This document shows positions 63,814 to 64,000 of a stretch of 64,000 nucleotides of DNA, in pieces (the first letter of the stretch is position 1; the number at the start of each line of letters is the position of its first letter). The stretch spans positions 1 to 64,000 of the forward strand of contig NZ_WJQT01000009.1 in NCBI RefSeq assembly GCF_009659375.1. The letters are read 5' to 3'. Made by a program: the position numbers and the translations under genes. The notes under the pieces were generated by a model. It saw nothing but the letters and a program-made list of their open reading frames with translations, was not told where the DNA came from and ran no database searches. The stretch comes from Fundicoccus ignavus (lineage in GTDB: Bacteria > Bacillota > Bacilli > Lactobacillales > Aerococcaceae).

Positions 63814-64000
63814 CCATATCCACCGCTTTCTCGGAAAACTATTGTAATTATGAACAGTTAAGTGTGACTACCCTTCACGCAACCTGCCAAACGCAAGCTA
63901 CCCCTCTATTATACCATTCTTACGACTTTTTCTCTAATCGAAGCCTGAATCACACACAAAATTACGTGTACTACATTGGATTTTGCTAGGTGGGTAGACT

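Overview
The window is a chromosomal segment of a low-GC Gram-positive bacterium of the order Lactobacillales. WalRKHI, CshA-AcpS-Alr, the Ddl-MurF pair, MurZ next to Rho, a zinc-free type B L31, a CbpB-like c-di-AMP sensor and a Met-type T-box leader all fit that group. Gene content and repeat load suggest Aerococcaceae or Carnobacteriaceae, but I cannot fix the genus from sequence alone. Most genes lie on the minus strand.

Layout. 1-142 is the tail of an ISL3-type transposase. 389-5562 is the essential walRKHI two-component operon. 6011-19791 is housekeeping: an L,D-transpeptidase, a HAD phosphatase, TrmR, a CNNM-type CBS transporter, a CBS-ACT protein, a metallo-hydrolase, alr, acpS, cshA, murF, ddl and an unrecognised gene. 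19792-21183 is repeat-filled and non-coding. LemA and a FAD protein follow.

23404-28118 is the most interesting block. It has an IS1380-family transposase, a coiled-coil gene and an Msr-type ABC-F resistance gene, all enclosed by perfect 15-bp inverted ends and a 5-bp duplication (TAATA). A second right end lies just after the transposase. This is the layout expected when an ISEcp1-like element reads past its own end and carries off neighbouring genes. The ABC-F gene has a promoter, a five-codon leader peptide (MKLRK) with a macrolide-arrest type motif, a second leader ORF, a terminator hairpin and a hairpin over its ribosome binding site.

28321-30248 holds a CatE-like VOC dioxygenase and, next to it, an exported paralogue. 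30541-31317 is a 175-bp tandem repeat. 31339-33765 is a T-box-controlled luxS, MetQ-like, SDR operon. 33889-34671 is a secreted nuclease. 34982-38072 is a lactococcin 972-type bacteriocin with its dedicated ABC transporter, followed by an XRE regulator and an eroded stretch with an IS150-type relic.

40667-49710 carries an ArAE exporter, an NRDE protein, a tandem hotdog thioesterase, a quinone oxidoreductase, PgeF, a Nudix hydrolase, an AbrB-family permease and cysE-cysK. 50287-50863 is a second 42-bp tandem array. 51318-58809 carries rpmE2, a TcaA-like protein with two zinc ribbons, a YbaK deacylase, rho, murZ and an orphan HEPN protein resembling the C-terminal half of Csm6. 59337-62056 is an attenuated pyrF-pyrE-MFS operon, then an AEC transporter and a small unknown gene. 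Three dispersed repeat families recur in the intergenic gaps.
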